A stretch of DNA of 64,000 nucleotides from Acidovorax sp. 69 (GTDB lineage: Bacteria; Pseudomonadota; Gammaproteobacteria; Burkholderiales; Burkholderiaceae_C), in assembly GCF_002797445.1 (NCBI RefSeq), contig NZ_PGEP01000001.1, positions 2,790,501-2,854,500 on the forward strand, written 5' to 3'. The notes below the pieces were generated by a model. It saw nothing but the letters and a program-made list of their open reading frames with translations. It was not told the origin of the DNA and ran no database searches. The position numbers and the translations under genes are program-made. Each line of letters opens with the position of its first letter. Position 1 is the stretch's first letter. Of this stretch, positions 47,702 through 56,800 are shown in pieces.

Positions 47702-50683
47702 TCATGATGCCCCTGCCGCAGCGGCCGTTGCCACAGCGTGCAGTGCGGCAGCGGGGCCGGGGCGCCCGAACAGGTAGCCCTGCCAGGTGTGGCAGCCCAG
47801 GCTGGCCAGCATGTCGCGCTGCTCCAGGGTTTCCACACCTTCAGCGATCACGCCCAGATCCATGCTTTGCGCAAGAGTCACGATGGTGCGGGCGATGCTG
47901 GCGTCATTGGCGTCGGTGAGCAGGTCGCGCACAAAACTCTGGTCGATCTTGAGCTGGTCCAGTGGCAGCCGCTTGAGGTAGCTCAGGCTGGAATACCCGG
48001 TACCAAAGTCGTCCAGCGAAAAACCCAGGCCCGCTGCACGCAATGTGGCCATGCGCTCAATCGTGTCTTCCACATCGTCGAGCAACAGGGTCTCCGTCAG
48101 TTCCAGTTTCAGGCGATGGGGGTTGGCCCCAGTCTCCTCCAGAACGCACAGCACCTCATCGACAAAGTGGCTGTGGCGGAACTGTCGCGCGCTCACATTC
48201 ACTGCCAGCGTCCAGTGTGCCGTCAGCGGGTCACGCGCCCAATCAACCAATTGCACGCAGGCCGTGCGCAAAATCCACGCACCCAGCGGAACAATGAGGC
48301 CCGATGCCTCGGCCACCGGAATGAACTCAGCCGGCGACACCAGCCCGCGCTGCGGGTGCTGCCAGCGCACCAGCGCCTCGGCCCCCAGCATGCCGTGGTC
48401 CTGACTGATCTGGGCCTGGTAGTGCAGCAGGAACTGACCGTCGCGCAGGCCTTCACGCAACCCAGACTCCAGCAACGTGCGTGCCGTCACATCGGCTTGC
48501 GTGCGCGGGTCGAAGAAACGCAAGGTGTTTCGGCCTGCCCCCTTGGCCTGGTACATGGCCATGTCGCCGTGCTTGAGCAACTCGTCCACCGAACCACGCG
48601 CGTCGGCATACAGCGCGATGCCGATACTGCATGCGCTGTGGTGGGCATGGCCTTCAAGCTGGTAGCTCTGACTCAGGGCCTGCAACACCGTACGCGCCAC
48701 AGCCTCCGACTGGGCGGCCGCTTCGTGCGGGTGCGGGCTCAGTCCTTCCAGCAGCACCACAAATTCATCCCCGCCCAGGCGCGCCACCGTATCGCCCATG
48801 CGAACGCAGCCTTCCAGACGGGCCGCCACCTGGCGCAAAAGCTGGTCGCCCAGCTCATGGCCCTTGGTGTCATTGAGGTCCTTGAAGTTGTCCAGATCCA
48901 CAAACAGCAACGCCCCCCCGCTGCCAGAGCGCGCCGTGGTAGCCAGGCTGTGCTGCAGGCGGTCGGTCATGAGACGGCGGTTGGGCAAGCCCGTGAGTGG
49001 GTCATAAAACGCCAGCAAGCGGATCTCTTCTTCGGCTGCCTTGCGACTGGAGATATCGGTTTGCGTGCCCACATAGTGCGTGATGTCGCCCTCGGCAGAG
49101 CGCACGGCCGTGATGGTGATCCAGGCCGGGTACTCCGAGCCATCCTTGCGCCGGTTCCATACCTCGCCCTGCCATATACCGGTGGTGGACAGCGCGCTTT
49201 TCATGCTGGCGTAGAACGTGGCGTCCTGCCGCCCCGATCGCAGCAGCCGGGGCGTCTGCCCCACCAGCTCCTCCACCGTGTAACCCGTCAAGCGTGCATA
49301 CGCCTGATTGGCCTTCAGGATGCGCTGGTCTGGGCCCGTCACGATCATGCCCTCGAACGACTCGAACACCGTCGCGGCAATCTGCAATGACTCCTCGGCC
49401 TTGCGCCGCTCGGTAATGTCGGTGGAAATACCGCACAGCGCATGGATGCTGCCATCAGCGTGGCGCAGCGGTATCTTGACGGACAGGTACGCCCGGGTCT
49501 CGCCGGTCACCCGCTGCGTGTTCACCTCCTCGGCCTCCAGCGTTTCGCCATCCTCCAGCACGCGCCGGTCATTGGCGCGCAATTGCGCGGCCGTGGCCGC
49601 ATCAAAAATGAAGGCGTCATCGTGGCCCACCACCTCTTCGGACGACTTGCCAAAGAGCATGAGTGTGTGATGGTTGGCGTACTGGTAGCGGTAGTCCCGG
49701 CCCTTGATGTAGATGAAGGCGCCCACGCTGTCCAAAATGGTGGCCAGCTTTTGCTCGCTGTCTTTCAGGTGGCGGGTGCGCTCTTGTACCTGGCGGCGCA
49801 AGAACACAGCCGTCAGCGCCGCCAGCAAACTGAACGCCAGCAGACCGCCCAGACTCCACCACAGCAGGGGCGATATGCGGCCCCCAGGGTCCTGCGCGCC
49901 CCAGTGGCGCAAGACCTGGCTGTACGCGGGGTCTGCCCCACTGCGCCAGTCCTGCACCGACCTGTCAATCGCCGCCAGCAAATCCGCATTGCGCCGGGGG
50001 CCGGTTGCAAAAAACAGCGCAGCGGGCTGAAACACGATGCCCGAATCCACCAGACCGTACCGGGCCGAATGGAAATTGCCGAACAAATGATTGGAGATCA
50101 CCGCATCGGCATCCCCGCGCTGCACCATCGCAAAGGCATCGATGAGGCTGGCGGCATCCACCAGCGAGACCTGGATCCCAAAGCTGTCCATCATGTTGAC
50201 AAACGTGGCGCGTTGCACCGAGCCCTTCAGCACGGCCACCCGCTTGCCCTGCAGGTCGAACAGTGACTGAATGGCACTGCCGGGTGTGCGATAGATCTGT
50301 GACCAGCTGTGCAGCACCGGCAGGGCATGAAAGTCATACAAGGCCTCACGCTCTGCAGACCGGGCCACATCGGGCATCAAATCGAGACGCCCAGCACGCA
50401 ACGCCTCCAGACAGTCCTGCCAGTCGCAGGGCACGAATTTCAGCGTCCACTGCTCACGCGCCGCCACCAGTTGCAACAGGTCCACAAAAATGCCAGAGGC
50501 CTTGCCATCGGCATCCACAAACACCTTGGGTTCGTTGGAGTACACGCCCACGCGCAACTCACGGGGCGCCGCAGGCACGCTCATGCTCACCCACAGCAGG
50601 GGCAAGACCACGATCCATCGCAGCCAGCCGATACATCGGCGTCTGAACCGGTACACGTCTGGACCCACAGACTGCCTCCACAA
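47702..50683 (-). CDS. Periplasmic-binding-domain PAS-GGDEF-EAL receptor
   Basis: A 993-residue membrane sensor. A signal/membrane segment is followed by a type-3 solute-binding domain (RELRVGVYSNEPKVFVDADG to LRHWGAQD, ~40-280), a membrane helix (LLWWSLGGLLAFSLLAALTAVF), two PAS domains (~305-430, ~440-560), a GGDEF domain intact at 637-641 and an EAL domain at 769-771 (AEALVRW). The SBP_bac_3 domain suggests binding of an amino acid or other small ligand, coupled to c-di-GMP turnover. A PilZ gene is divergent from it. Confidence 0.9.
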   Translation of the reverse strand: MWRQSVGPDVYRFRRRCIGWLRWIVVLPLLWVSMSVPAAPRELRVGVYSNEPKVFVDADGKASGIFVDLLQLVAAREQWTLKFVPCDWQDCLEALRAGRLDLMPDVARSAEREALYDFHALPVLHSWSQIYRTPGSAIQSLFDLQGKRVAVLKGSVQRATFVNMMDSFGIQVSLVDAASLIDAFAMVQRGDADAVISNHLFGNFHSARYGLVDSGIVFQPAALFFATGPRRNADLLAAIDRSVQDWRSGADPAYSQVLRHWGAQDPGGRISPLLWWSLGGLLAFSLLAALTAVFLRRQVQERTRHLKDSEQKLATILDSVGAFIYIKGRDYRYQYANHHTLMLFGKSSEEVVGHDDAFIFDAATAAQLRANDRRVLEDGETLEAEEVNTQRVTGETRAYLSVKIPLRHADGSIHALCGISTDITERRKAEESLQIAATVFESFEGMIVTGPDQRILKANQAYARLTGYTVEELVGQTPRLLRSGRQDATFYASMKSALSTTGIWQGEVWNRRKDGSEYPAWITITAVRSAEGDITHYVGTQTDISSRKAAEEEIRLLAFYDPLTGLPNRRLMTDRLQHSLATTARSGSGGALLFVDLDNFKDLNDTKGHELGDQLLRQVAARLEGCVRMGDTVARLGGDEFVVLLEGLSPHPHEAAAQSEAVARTVLQALSQSYQLEGHAHHSACSIGIALYADARGSVDELLKHGDMAMYQAKGAGRNTLRFFDPRTQADVTARTLLESGLREGLRDGQFLLHYQAQISQDHGMLGAEALVRWQHPQRGLVSPAEFIPVAEASGLIVPLGAWILRTACVQLVDWARDPLTAHWTLAVNVSARQFRHSHFVDEVLCVLEETGANPHRLKLELTETLLLDDVEDTIERMATLRAAGLGFSLDDFGTGYSSLSYLKRLPLDQLKIDQSFVRDLLTDANDASIARTIVTLAQSMDLGVIAEGVETLEQRDMLASLGCHTWQGYLFGRPGPAAALHAVATAAAAGAS

Positions 50684-50794
50684 ACAGCGGAAGTCCCATA
50701 TTAACGACAGGTGTCAAAAACCTCCAAAGACAATCTGACCCACGGGGCGTTGGAGTAGCATGTGCCAAAACCATGCCCCGCCCAGGAGACAGCA

Positions 50795-51169
50795 ATGCCC
50801 CATGAACGCCGCCACTTCGTTCGCGTCAGTTTTGATGCGCCGGCCCTGCTGACAACCTCTACCGACGCATTCAGCGTGCATGTGCTGGACCTCTCCCTCA
50901 AGGGCGCGCTCATCACGGTCCCCGCCCAAGCCGAGCTGAAACCCGGCATGCTGTGCCAGATCACCATCCCTCTGGCCGAAACGGGCAACCACATCGCCAT
51001 GTCAACCGAAGTGGCGCATGTACAAGGTCTGCACACCGGGCTACTGTGCTGCGGTATCGACCTGGACAGCGTGACCCATCTGCGCAGACTGATCGAGCTG
51101 CAACTGGGCGACCCCGCCCTGCTGGAGCGCGACTTGGGTGAGCTGACGACCGCCACCCAACCCCAGTAA
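50795..51169 (+). CDS. PilZ domain protein
   Basis: A 124-residue single PilZ domain. The c-di-GMP contacts appear as RRHFVRV (RxxxR) at residues 5-9 and DLSLKGALI (D/NxSxxG), spaced as in binders. It would be a cytoplasmic effector of c-di-GMP. The ATG at 50795 has AGGAGACAGCA upstream; a GTG 33 bases earlier is less likely. It is divergent from the GGDEF-EAL receptor, with the two starts 111 bp apart, which suggests a sensor/effector pair. Confidence 0.88.
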   Translation: MPHERRHFVRVSFDAPALLTTSTDAFSVHVLDLSLKGALITVPAQAELKPGMLCQITIPLAETGNHIAMSTEVAHVQGLHTGLLCCGIDLDSVTHLRRLIELQLGDPALLERDLGELTTATQPQ

Positions 51170-51180
51170 GCCCACAACAC

Positions 51181-51207
51181 ACAAGGGCCGCCCCCGGCAG
51201 CCCTTGT
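51181..51207. terminator. Stem between convergent PilZ and acyl-CoA ligase genes
   Basis: ACAAGGGC and GCCCTTGT form a perfect 8-bp stem around an 11-base GC-rich loop. There is no T run on either side, so termination efficiency is uncertain. Confidence 0.5.
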
Positions 51208-51241
51208 CTCGTGCCGTCTTGAAGATTGCTGGCGCCCTTGG

Positions 51242-52930
51242 CTACTGCGCTTCCTGCTCCTGCAGCGCGCGCCACATGACCTTGCCGCTCCCACTCTTGG
51301 GCAATGCATTCACGAACTGCACGATGCGCGGCACCTTGTACACGGCCATGTTCTCGCGGCACCAGTCAATGATTTGCTGCTCGGTCGTGCTGTCTTTGTG
51401 CGTGGCGCGCACCACCACCACAGCCTTCACCGTTTCACCCCGGTAGCTGTCCTTGGCGGCGATGATGCAGGCCTCCTGGATGGCGGGGTGGCGGAACATC
51501 AGCGCCTCGACCTCAGCGGGCCAGACCTTGAAACCGCTGGCGTTGATCATGCGCTTGAGCCGGTCGGTCAGGAAGAAATAGCCGTCCTCATCCATATGCC
51601 CCAAATCGCCCGAGCGGAAGAAACGCTTGCCCTCGAACTCGATGAATGTGGCCTCGGTGGCGTCAGGCCGTTTCCAGTAACCGTCAAACACCTCGGGGCC
51701 ATGGATGACGATCTCGCCCTGCTCGCCCTGGGGCATTTCCTTCAAAGTGTCAGGGTCAACCACACGCGCATCGGTGCTCATGAACGGGATACCCAGGCAC
51801 TGCTGTTTGGGGTGGTCGGGCGGGTTCGAGTGCGACGGAGCCGCTGTCTCGGTCAAACCATACCCTTCGGAATAACGCAGGCCGTATTGCTCCAGCAGGC
51901 GCTGTGCCACAGCCTGCGGCATGGCTGCGCCGCCACCGCCGATGTAGACCAGGCTCGACAGGTCGTAGCTAGCAAAGTTCGGACTGCCCAGCAGGTCAAT
52001 GACCATGGTGGGGATGTTCGTCCACGTCGTGACCTGGTAGCGCGAGATAAGGCGCCCCGCCAGGTCGCGGTCCCATCGGGGCATGATGACCAGCGTGGCG
52101 CCGCTGTAGATGGCCGTGTGCATCACGCTCACCATGCCGGTGATGTGGAACATGGGCACCACCGCCAGCGTCACGTTGTCGGCCGACCCATTGCCCCACA
52201 GGCAGCCCGACACTGCGTTGTGCATGATGCTTTTGTGCAGGTGCATGCAGCCCTTGGGCAGGCCCGTGGTGCCGCTGGTGTACGGCAACAAGGCCAGGTC
52301 GTCCGGCCCCACCACCAGGGCGGGCGGCATGTCAGAACACGCCACCGCATCCGTCCACGCATAGGTGCGCCCGCCCTCCAGCGCTGGCAGCGGATGCCGG
52401 GTGCCCAACCACTCCATCCAGGCCTCCGGCGGGGCATCGGCGCCCGTCACAGAGGGGTCGAAAGCGTCGGTGAATTGCGTCACCACCAAATGCGCCAGAC
52501 GCTCGCCCAGCGGCAGCGCGTTGCTGGCCTTGGCCATCTCGGCCGCCAGATCCCCCGTGGTGAAAGCCACCTTGGTGTCCGGGTCGGTGATGTAGTGCTT
52601 GAGTTCCTCGGCCCGGTTCATGGGGTTGACGGGAACCACCACCGCATTCGCCCGCAGGATGGCAAAGTGCGCCATCACGAGCTGCGGGCAGTTTTGCATG
52701 CACAGCACCACGCGGTCCCCGCGCTTCACGCCCAATTGCACCAGCCGTGCAGCCAACCGCTCTGCGCCTTCTGCCAACGCCTGGTAAGTCACCGAACGGC
52801 CGAAGAACACCAGGGCTGCCTTGTCAGGATAGCGCCGGGCGTTCGTGGCCAGGTTGTCCCACAGCGATGTAGCGGGCAAGGTGATGGAGTGCGGTAAACG
52901 GCGGGGCCAGAACTTGTGGTGGGAACGCAT
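51242..52930 (-). CDS. Acyl-CoA synthetase (AMP-dependent ligase)
   Basis: A 562-residue adenylate-forming ligase. Core motifs are YTSGTTGLPKGCMHLH (A3, P-loop) near residue 210, YSEGYGLTETAA, GDLGHMDEDGYFFLTDRLKRM and the C-terminal PKSGSGKVMWR with the catalytic lysine. Length and sequence suit a medium- or long-chain fatty acid CoA ligase. It activates an acid to its CoA thioester. The substrate cannot be told from sequence. No obvious operon partner. Confidence 0.92.
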   Translation of the reverse strand: MRSHHKFWPRRLPHSITLPATSLWDNLATNARRYPDKAALVFFGRSVTYQALAEGAERLAARLVQLGVKRGDRVVLCMQNCPQLVMAHFAILRANAVVVPVNPMNRAEELKHYITDPDTKVAFTTGDLAAEMAKASNALPLGERLAHLVVTQFTDAFDPSVTGADAPPEAWMEWLGTRHPLPALEGGRTYAWTDAVACSDMPPALVVGPDDLALLPYTSGTTGLPKGCMHLHKSIMHNAVSGCLWGNGSADNVTLAVVPMFHITGMVSVMHTAIYSGATLVIMPRWDRDLAGRLISRYQVTTWTNIPTMVIDLLGSPNFASYDLSSLVYIGGGGAAMPQAVAQRLLEQYGLRYSEGYGLTETAAPSHSNPPDHPKQQCLGIPFMSTDARVVDPDTLKEMPQGEQGEIVIHGPEVFDGYWKRPDATEATFIEFEGKRFFRSGDLGHMDEDGYFFLTDRLKRMINASGFKVWPAEVEALMFRHPAIQEACIIAAKDSYRGETVKAVVVVRATHKDSTTEQQIIDWCRENMAVYKVPRIVQFVNALPKSGSGKVMWRALQEQEAQ

Positions 52931-53226
52931 AGGGCAGACAGTCTCCTTTGGCCTGCAAGCCTAGTTCGCCGTCCCCCGAACTACAATGGGGGTGCCCCTT
53001 GGCTGGCGTCGCCAATGCGACCGATAGCCCCTTGTACATCGACTCTGCCCTGTTGCCACCCCATCACACCTTGGCTATCAGGGCGCCAGCAAGCTCTTGC
53101 ATTTTTTGAATCAGTCAGTCATATTGATTCCGACGATTCATTTTGGACACCGAGTCCGTCGTTGCGATAAGTCCTTATATTTGCCTTGCGTACCGGCAAT
53201 AGACTCCCTGTCGTTAAAGGAGCAAA
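52931..53226. other. Intergenic region of lower GC
   Basis: No gene is seen in these 296 bp. The right part (53090-53226) is clearly richer in A and T than the surroundings, including CATTTTTTGAATCAGTCAG, and merges with the lower-GC gene at 53227. An AAAGGAG ribosome site is at its right end. Confidence 0.4.
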
Positions 53227-53766
53227 TTGCATAAGACAAGCCATATCTCTCTTGCCTCTATTCAAACCGGACCAGCCTACATTGAAGCTATGCTGAATCA
53301 GCTGACACATCGAAAGATTCCGCTGTTTTTTCAGGATGAGAGAAAAGTGAATAGTCGCGTTGCGCTCCAGGGCCTCACCCAAGGAACGCTAGGTTCTGCT
53401 GTGTTTTACGAAGTGTTGCTAAAAGAAGCGATGACCCGCGTAGTCGGAATCGTGGCGATCCAAAAACCCGTTACGAAGGGATCGCCTGCCTATATTTCCC
53501 TCTTGCTCATTGATGTGGACTTTCGCGGGCGCGGTCTGGGGCATGAGGTTAATCTTCTCCTCGACAAGGAACTGGCCCAGTTTTCTGACACGATCTTGCT
53601 CCATGTTTCACCCCCCAACCCCGGCCTGATTGCATTTTGGAAAAGCAACGGCTTCGTCACGGTGGGCGGTCTTCAGGAGATGATGGGTTTAGGTCAAACC
53701 AAACATACCGGTGCACTGATGCAAAAACGGCTTCACATGACCGCCCCGCTTGGCATAACGCACTAA
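53227..53766 (+). CDS. GNAT-like acetyltransferase, lower-GC gene
   Basis: A 179-residue protein resembling GNAT N-acetyltransferases: the strand-helix LLLIDVDFRGRGLGHEVNLLLDKEL matches motif A (R/QxxGxG/A) and LIAFWKSNGFVTVGG matches the motif B region. It starts at TTG 53227 with AAAGGAG upstream. GC content is visibly lower (about 49%) than its neighbours, and codon use differs, suggesting acquisition. The substrate is unknown. Confidence 0.75.
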   Translation: MHKTSHISLASIQTGPAYIEAMLNQLTHRKIPLFFQDERKVNSRVALQGLTQGTLGSAVFYEVLLKEAMTRVVGIVAIQKPVTKGSPAYISLLLIDVDFRGRGLGHEVNLLLDKELAQFSDTILLHVSPPNPGLIAFWKSNGFVTVGGLQEMMGLGQTKHTGALMQKRLHMTAPLGITH

Positions 53767-53819
53767 ATGCCGATCCTTGTCGGTAAGGCCAACCGTCTCA
53801 CTGCCGAAGACAACTTCAG

Positions 53820-56800
53820 TCAACTATTGACCTGCGCCCACAGCTTGTCCAGCCGCTTCACGCTCACCGGCTGCGGGGTGCGCAGTTCTTGCGCGAAGAA
53901 GCTCACGCGCAGTTCCTCCAGCAGCCAGCGCAGCTCTTGCATGCGGGCATCCACGGCGCCCTTGCGCTCGGCCACCAGGCGCCAGTAGCGCTGCTCTTGC
54001 GGGCGCAGCTCGGCCAGTTTGGCGGCGTCGCGGGCGGGGTCGGCGCGGTATTTGTCCAGGCGCAGGGTGATGGCCTTGAGGTAGCGGGCGTAGTGCGCCA
54101 GTTGCGTCCACGGCGCCACGGCGATGAAGTTCTTGGGCATGAGGCGGGCCAGTTGCTGCTGCGCGTCTTGCGTGGCCTCGGGCGCGTTTTTGGTGTCCTT
54201 GATCTTGCGGGCCGCTACGGCGTATTCGAGCAGGATGGTGCTGGCCAGCCGCGCCACTTCGTTAGCGATCAGCGTGAGGCGGCCTCGCCCCTCGTCCATG
54301 CGGCGCTTGAAGGCGAACTCGTCGGTGGGCAGCGGGTCGAGCAAAAACGCGCGGTCCAGCGCCACATCGATGATTTGGTTGCGCAGCTCTTCCTGCGTGC
54401 CGCCGCCGGTGCCATCGGCGTTGCGGCCCACCTGCATGTAGGCCACGGCCATTTTTTGCAGGTCGGGGATGTTCTTCTCCAGGTACTTCAGCGCGTCCTT
54501 TATCTGCAGCGCAAACAAGCGGCGCAGGCCCGCGCGGTGTTTGGCGGCGGCTACTTCGGGCTCGTCGAACACTTCGATGGTGACGGCGTCGCCGCCGTCG
54601 ATGAGCGCCGGGAAGCCGATCAGCGTTTGGCCCGCCTTCTTGATCTCCATGAGTTCGGGAAGCTCGCCAAACGTCCAGCTGACGTAGCGCTGGCCAGCGG
54701 GGGCCGATGGTGTGGTGCTGGCGGGCGCCACAGTTTTGGTGGCTGGTGCTGCGCATTTTGCTCCTGATTTAATAGCTGATGGTGCTTGACCATCCAGCAC
54801 TGGAGGCACTTTTGGCTCTGAATTTTCGGCCGATACTGTCGTACCGGCTAACTTCAACCCTGCCAGCGCCTGGAACGCCCCGCGCGCCTTGGCGCCCCAC
54901 TCGGCCTTGAGCGCACCCAGGTTGCGGCCGTGGCCCAGCTGGCGGCCGTGTTCGTCCACCACGCGGAAGTTCATGAACAGGTGCGGGCTGAGCATGTCGA
55001 GCTTGAAGTCGGCACGCTTCACGTCCAGCGAGGTTTCGTCGCGCACCTGCTTGAGCAGCACGTCGGTCAGGCTGCCCGTGCCAAAACTCTCAGGTGCGCC
55101 CAGCAACGCGGCAAGGCGCGTGGCGTTTTCGGGCAAGGGCACAAAACGGCTGCGTGGGCGCTGGTGCAGGCTTTTGAGCAGCGCCTGGATCTTGTCCTTG
55201 AGCATGCCGGGCACCAGCCATTCGCAGCGCTCGTCGTTCACCTGGTTGAGCACAAACAGCGGGATGGTCACGGTGATGCCGTCGCGTGCGTCGCCGGGCT
55301 CGTGCAGGTAGCTGGCGGCGCAGTCCACGCCGCCCAATCGCACGGTTTTGGGAAACGCGTTGGTGGTGATGCCTGCGGCCTCGTGGCGCATCAGCTCGTC
55401 GCGGGTGAGCTTGAGCAGTTCCGAGTTCTTCTTGCTTTCGTCGCGGTACCACGCCTCAAAGCTGTGGCCGCTGCACACCTCGGGCGGCAGTTGCTGGTCG
55501 TAGAAGGCGTAGATCAGTTCATCGTCCACCAGCACATCCTGGCGGCGCGACTTGTGCTCCAGCTCTTCTACCTTGGCGATCAGCTTCTGGTTGGCGGCCA
55601 GAAATGGCAGCTTGGTCTCCCAGTTGCCACCCACCAGCGCTTCTCGGATGAAAATTTCACGGGCAGCGTGCGGGTCGATCTTGCCGAAGTTGATGCGGCG
55701 ATTGTTGTAAACCACGATGCCGTACAGCGTGGCGCGCTCCAGCGCAGTCACCTCGGCCGACTTCTTTTCCCAGTGCGGGTCGAGCAGTTGCTTGCGCAGC
55801 AGGTGCCCACCCATTTGTTCGAGCCACTGTGGCTCGATGGCGGCAATGCCGCGCCCAAAAAGACGTGTGGTTTCGACCAGTTCAGACGCAATGATCCAGC
55901 GGCCGGGCTTCTTGTTCAGGTGCGCGCCAGGGTGTTTATAAAACTTGATGCCACGCGCGCCCAGGTACCAGTCTTCTTCTTCGCTTTTGAAACCCACGTT
56001 GCCGAGCAGACCCGCCAGCATGGACAGGTGCAGTTGCTCGTAGCTGGCGGGCTGGGTGTTGATCTGCCACTTGTGCTCGGTCACCACGGTGAGCAGCTGG
56101 GTGTGGATGTCGCGCCATTCGCGCAGGCGGCGAATGCTGATGAAGTTTTGGCGCAGCTGCTGCTCGTACTGGCGGTTGCTGAGCTTGTGGGTGGCGGCAG
56201 GTGCAGTGGCTGAGGCTGCAGGAGCGCTCGGCGTTGCCTCCACAGCACTTCGGCCACTGCTGCGCTGCGCCACCGGCAAAAACGCTTGCGAAGGCGCTTT
56301 CTGCGCGGCCATGGCCTTTTGAGCGCGGGCCGATGGCAGGCTGGGCGCACCGCCGCGGGCCTCGTTGATCCACTTCCACAGCTTCAGATACCCGCTGAAC
56401 TCACTCTTGTCGTCGTCGAACTTGGCATGCGCCTGGTCGGCCTGCTGTTGCGCCTCCATCGGGCGGTCGCGCACGTCCTGCACGCTCAATGCGCTGGCAA
56501 TGATCAGCACTTCGTCCAACGCCTTGCGGTCGCGTGCCTCCAAAATCATGCGGCCCACGCGCGGGTCCAGCGGCAGGCGCGACAGGGCCACGCCCATGGG
56601 GGTCAGCTCGTTGGCGTCGTCCACCGCACCCAGCTCGCCCAACAGTTGATAGCCGTCGGCAATGGCGCGGCCCGAGGGGGCCTCGATGAACGGAAACTGC
56701 GTCACATCGCCCAGGTGCAGCGACTTCATGCGCAGGATGACGCCAGCCAGCGAGCTGCGCAGAATTTCAGGGTCGGTAAAACGCGGGCGGCCGTTAAAGC

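Noticed and set aside
52916..53170. An 84-codon plus-strand frame ahead of the GNAT-like gene
   Set aside because: It begins inside the acyl-CoA ligase gene on the other strand, lacks a ribosome site and has no motif.
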